A DNA stretch of 6,461 nt from an uncultured Lachnospiraceae bacterium (GTDB lineage Bacteria; Bacillota; Clostridia; Lachnospirales; Lachnospiraceae), in NCBI GenBank assembly GCA_947175305.1, contig CAMWMO010000101.1, positions 1 through 6,461 of the forward strand, written 5' to 3'. How positions within the stretch are numbered: the first letter of the stretch is position 1; the number at the start of each line of letters is the position of its first letter. A program made the position numbers and the translations under genes. This document shows, in pieces, positions 5,862 to 6,461 of this stretch. The notes beneath the pieces are model-generated. The model made no database searches and was not told the DNA's origin. It saw only the letters and a list, made by a program, of their open reading frames with translations.

Positions 5862-6461
5862 TTAGTAGCAGATTGTCTGAATAGAATGCGGCCCGATAAC
5901 CGTTTCCATTCCGTACCCCTCTTCCCGTATGGTGACCGGGACCTCACTGTTCGTCTTATTCAGTAAAACAAGCGCTTTTTCCCCGTTTGGATTCCTAAAC
6001 GCAGTCACCTCCACCGCATCCGTGTATCTCGTCGTACCGATCCTTACGGCTCCCGGCTCAATATAGCGGCTGAAATGTCCTATATAATAGTAAGTCAGAC
6101 GCTTTTCATAAGTATCGTCTTCCGCATTGCACATGATCGGAGCCGCACAGAAATTACCCACATGATTAGGCCCGCCCTTTTGATCCAGGAACAGATTCCA
6201 GTCATAAGAAGCGCTGATCCCCGCATTCAGATTCCCCAGAATATCATGGGCATACATCTCAGCCTTCTCCACTTCACCCGAATCCGCGAAGCGGGAGTAC
6301 TCCACACAGCCCTCCGTAAAGAACACTTCTTTGTCAGGGTATTTCTTCCGGATCAGCTCTATCGCGTCAAAGTGATCTCCCGTATACCAGTGCAGCGCCG
6401 CGCCCCGAATATACTTTCTCGTCTCTTCATCCGCCGCCACTTCCTTAAACCGCTGGTACGC
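5862..6461 (-). CDS. Glycoside hydrolase family 30 enzyme, C-terminal part (truncated by window edge)
   Basis: The visible 199 residues are in frame from the window edge to a TAA at 5864-5862; the N-terminus with the acid/base Glu is outside. The segment starts AYQRFKEVAADEE, then ALHWYTGDHF (about 23-31), the strand with the His and Tyr near the active site in GH30 glucosylceramidase-like enzymes. FFTEGCVEY follows (about 47-55), with Glu50 (codon 6312-6314) at the position of the catalytic nucleophile. DWNLFLDQKGGPNHVGNFC (about 87-105) and YYIGHFSRYIEPGAVRIG (about 125-142) are hallmark GH30 blocks. Residues from about 143 on form the small C-terminal beta domain. The family cleaves beta-linked sugars with retention (beta-glucosidase, glucosylceramidase, beta-1,6-glucanase, beta-xylosidase); the exact specificity and secretion cannot be told here. 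Both Glu50 and the fold blocks look intact, so the gene seems functional. With no visible terminator before the transporter 120 bases downstream, it may be co-transcribed with it. Confidence 0.9.
   Translation of the reverse strand, partial: AYQRFKEVAADEETRKYIRGAALHWYTGDHFDAIELIRKKYPDKEVFFTEGCVEYSRFADSGEVEKAEMYAHDILGNLNAGISASYDWNLFLDQKGGPNHVGNFCAAPIMCNAEDDTYEKRLTYYYIGHFSRYIEPGAVRIGTTRYTDAVEVTAFRNPNGEKALVLLNKTNSEVPVTIREEGYGMETVIGPHSIQTICY

Noticed and set aside
5970..5977. AAGCGCTT, reminiscent of a catabolite-repression (cre) core
   Set aside because: It lies inside the GH30 coding sequence, and the flanks do not fit a full cre site convincingly.

Overview
The window looks like part of a carbohydrate-utilisation locus from a Gram-positive anaerobe of the Bacillota, most likely a Lachnospiraceae-type Clostridium relative. 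This is inferred from four things: two lipoprotein solute-binding proteins with signal-peptidase-II signals, GGAGG-type ribosome binding sites, a YesM-like sensor kinase, and a CUT1 sugar ABC transporter without its own ATPase. Species cannot be assigned from this sequence. Base composition is moderate, roughly half GC, and fairly even. Every gene I can support is on the minus strand, so the reading order runs from high to low coordinates.

Region by region, in direction of transcription: (1) 6461-5862 is the C-terminal 199 residues of a GH30-family glycoside hydrolase whose N-terminus lies outside the window. (2) 5861-5742 is a 120-bp gap with a plausible promoter, a possible direct-repeat operator, a small 5' UTR hairpin and a strong ribosome binding site. 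(3) 5741-4281 is a CUT1 sugar-binding lipoprotein. A GC-rich intercistronic hairpin separates it from two permeases, MalF/UgpA-like (4217-3294) and MalG/UgpE-like (3292-2465). (4) A strong rho-independent terminator at 2400-2434 closes this unit. (5) A near-consensus sigma-A promoter (2342-2370) starts a second unit: a large LplA/YtcQ-family lipoprotein (2290-656, TTG start). Its stop codon abuts the ATG of a membrane sensor histidine kinase (655-1, cut by the window edge before the kinase core).

Working model (inference): the transporter imports an oligosaccharide, probably a beta-glycoside given the GH30 enzyme, and is powered by a shared MsmX/MsmK-type ATPase encoded elsewhere. The second lipoprotein has no permease of its own here and is translationally joined to the kinase. 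It may therefore be the ligand-sensing partner of a two-component (effectively three-component) system that controls the upstream operon. The cognate response regulator would be expected just beyond coordinate 1.

No tRNA, rRNA, CRISPR array, insertion sequence or attachment site was seen. There is no gene-free stretch over 300 bases; the longest, 2291-2464, holds the terminator and promoter listed below.
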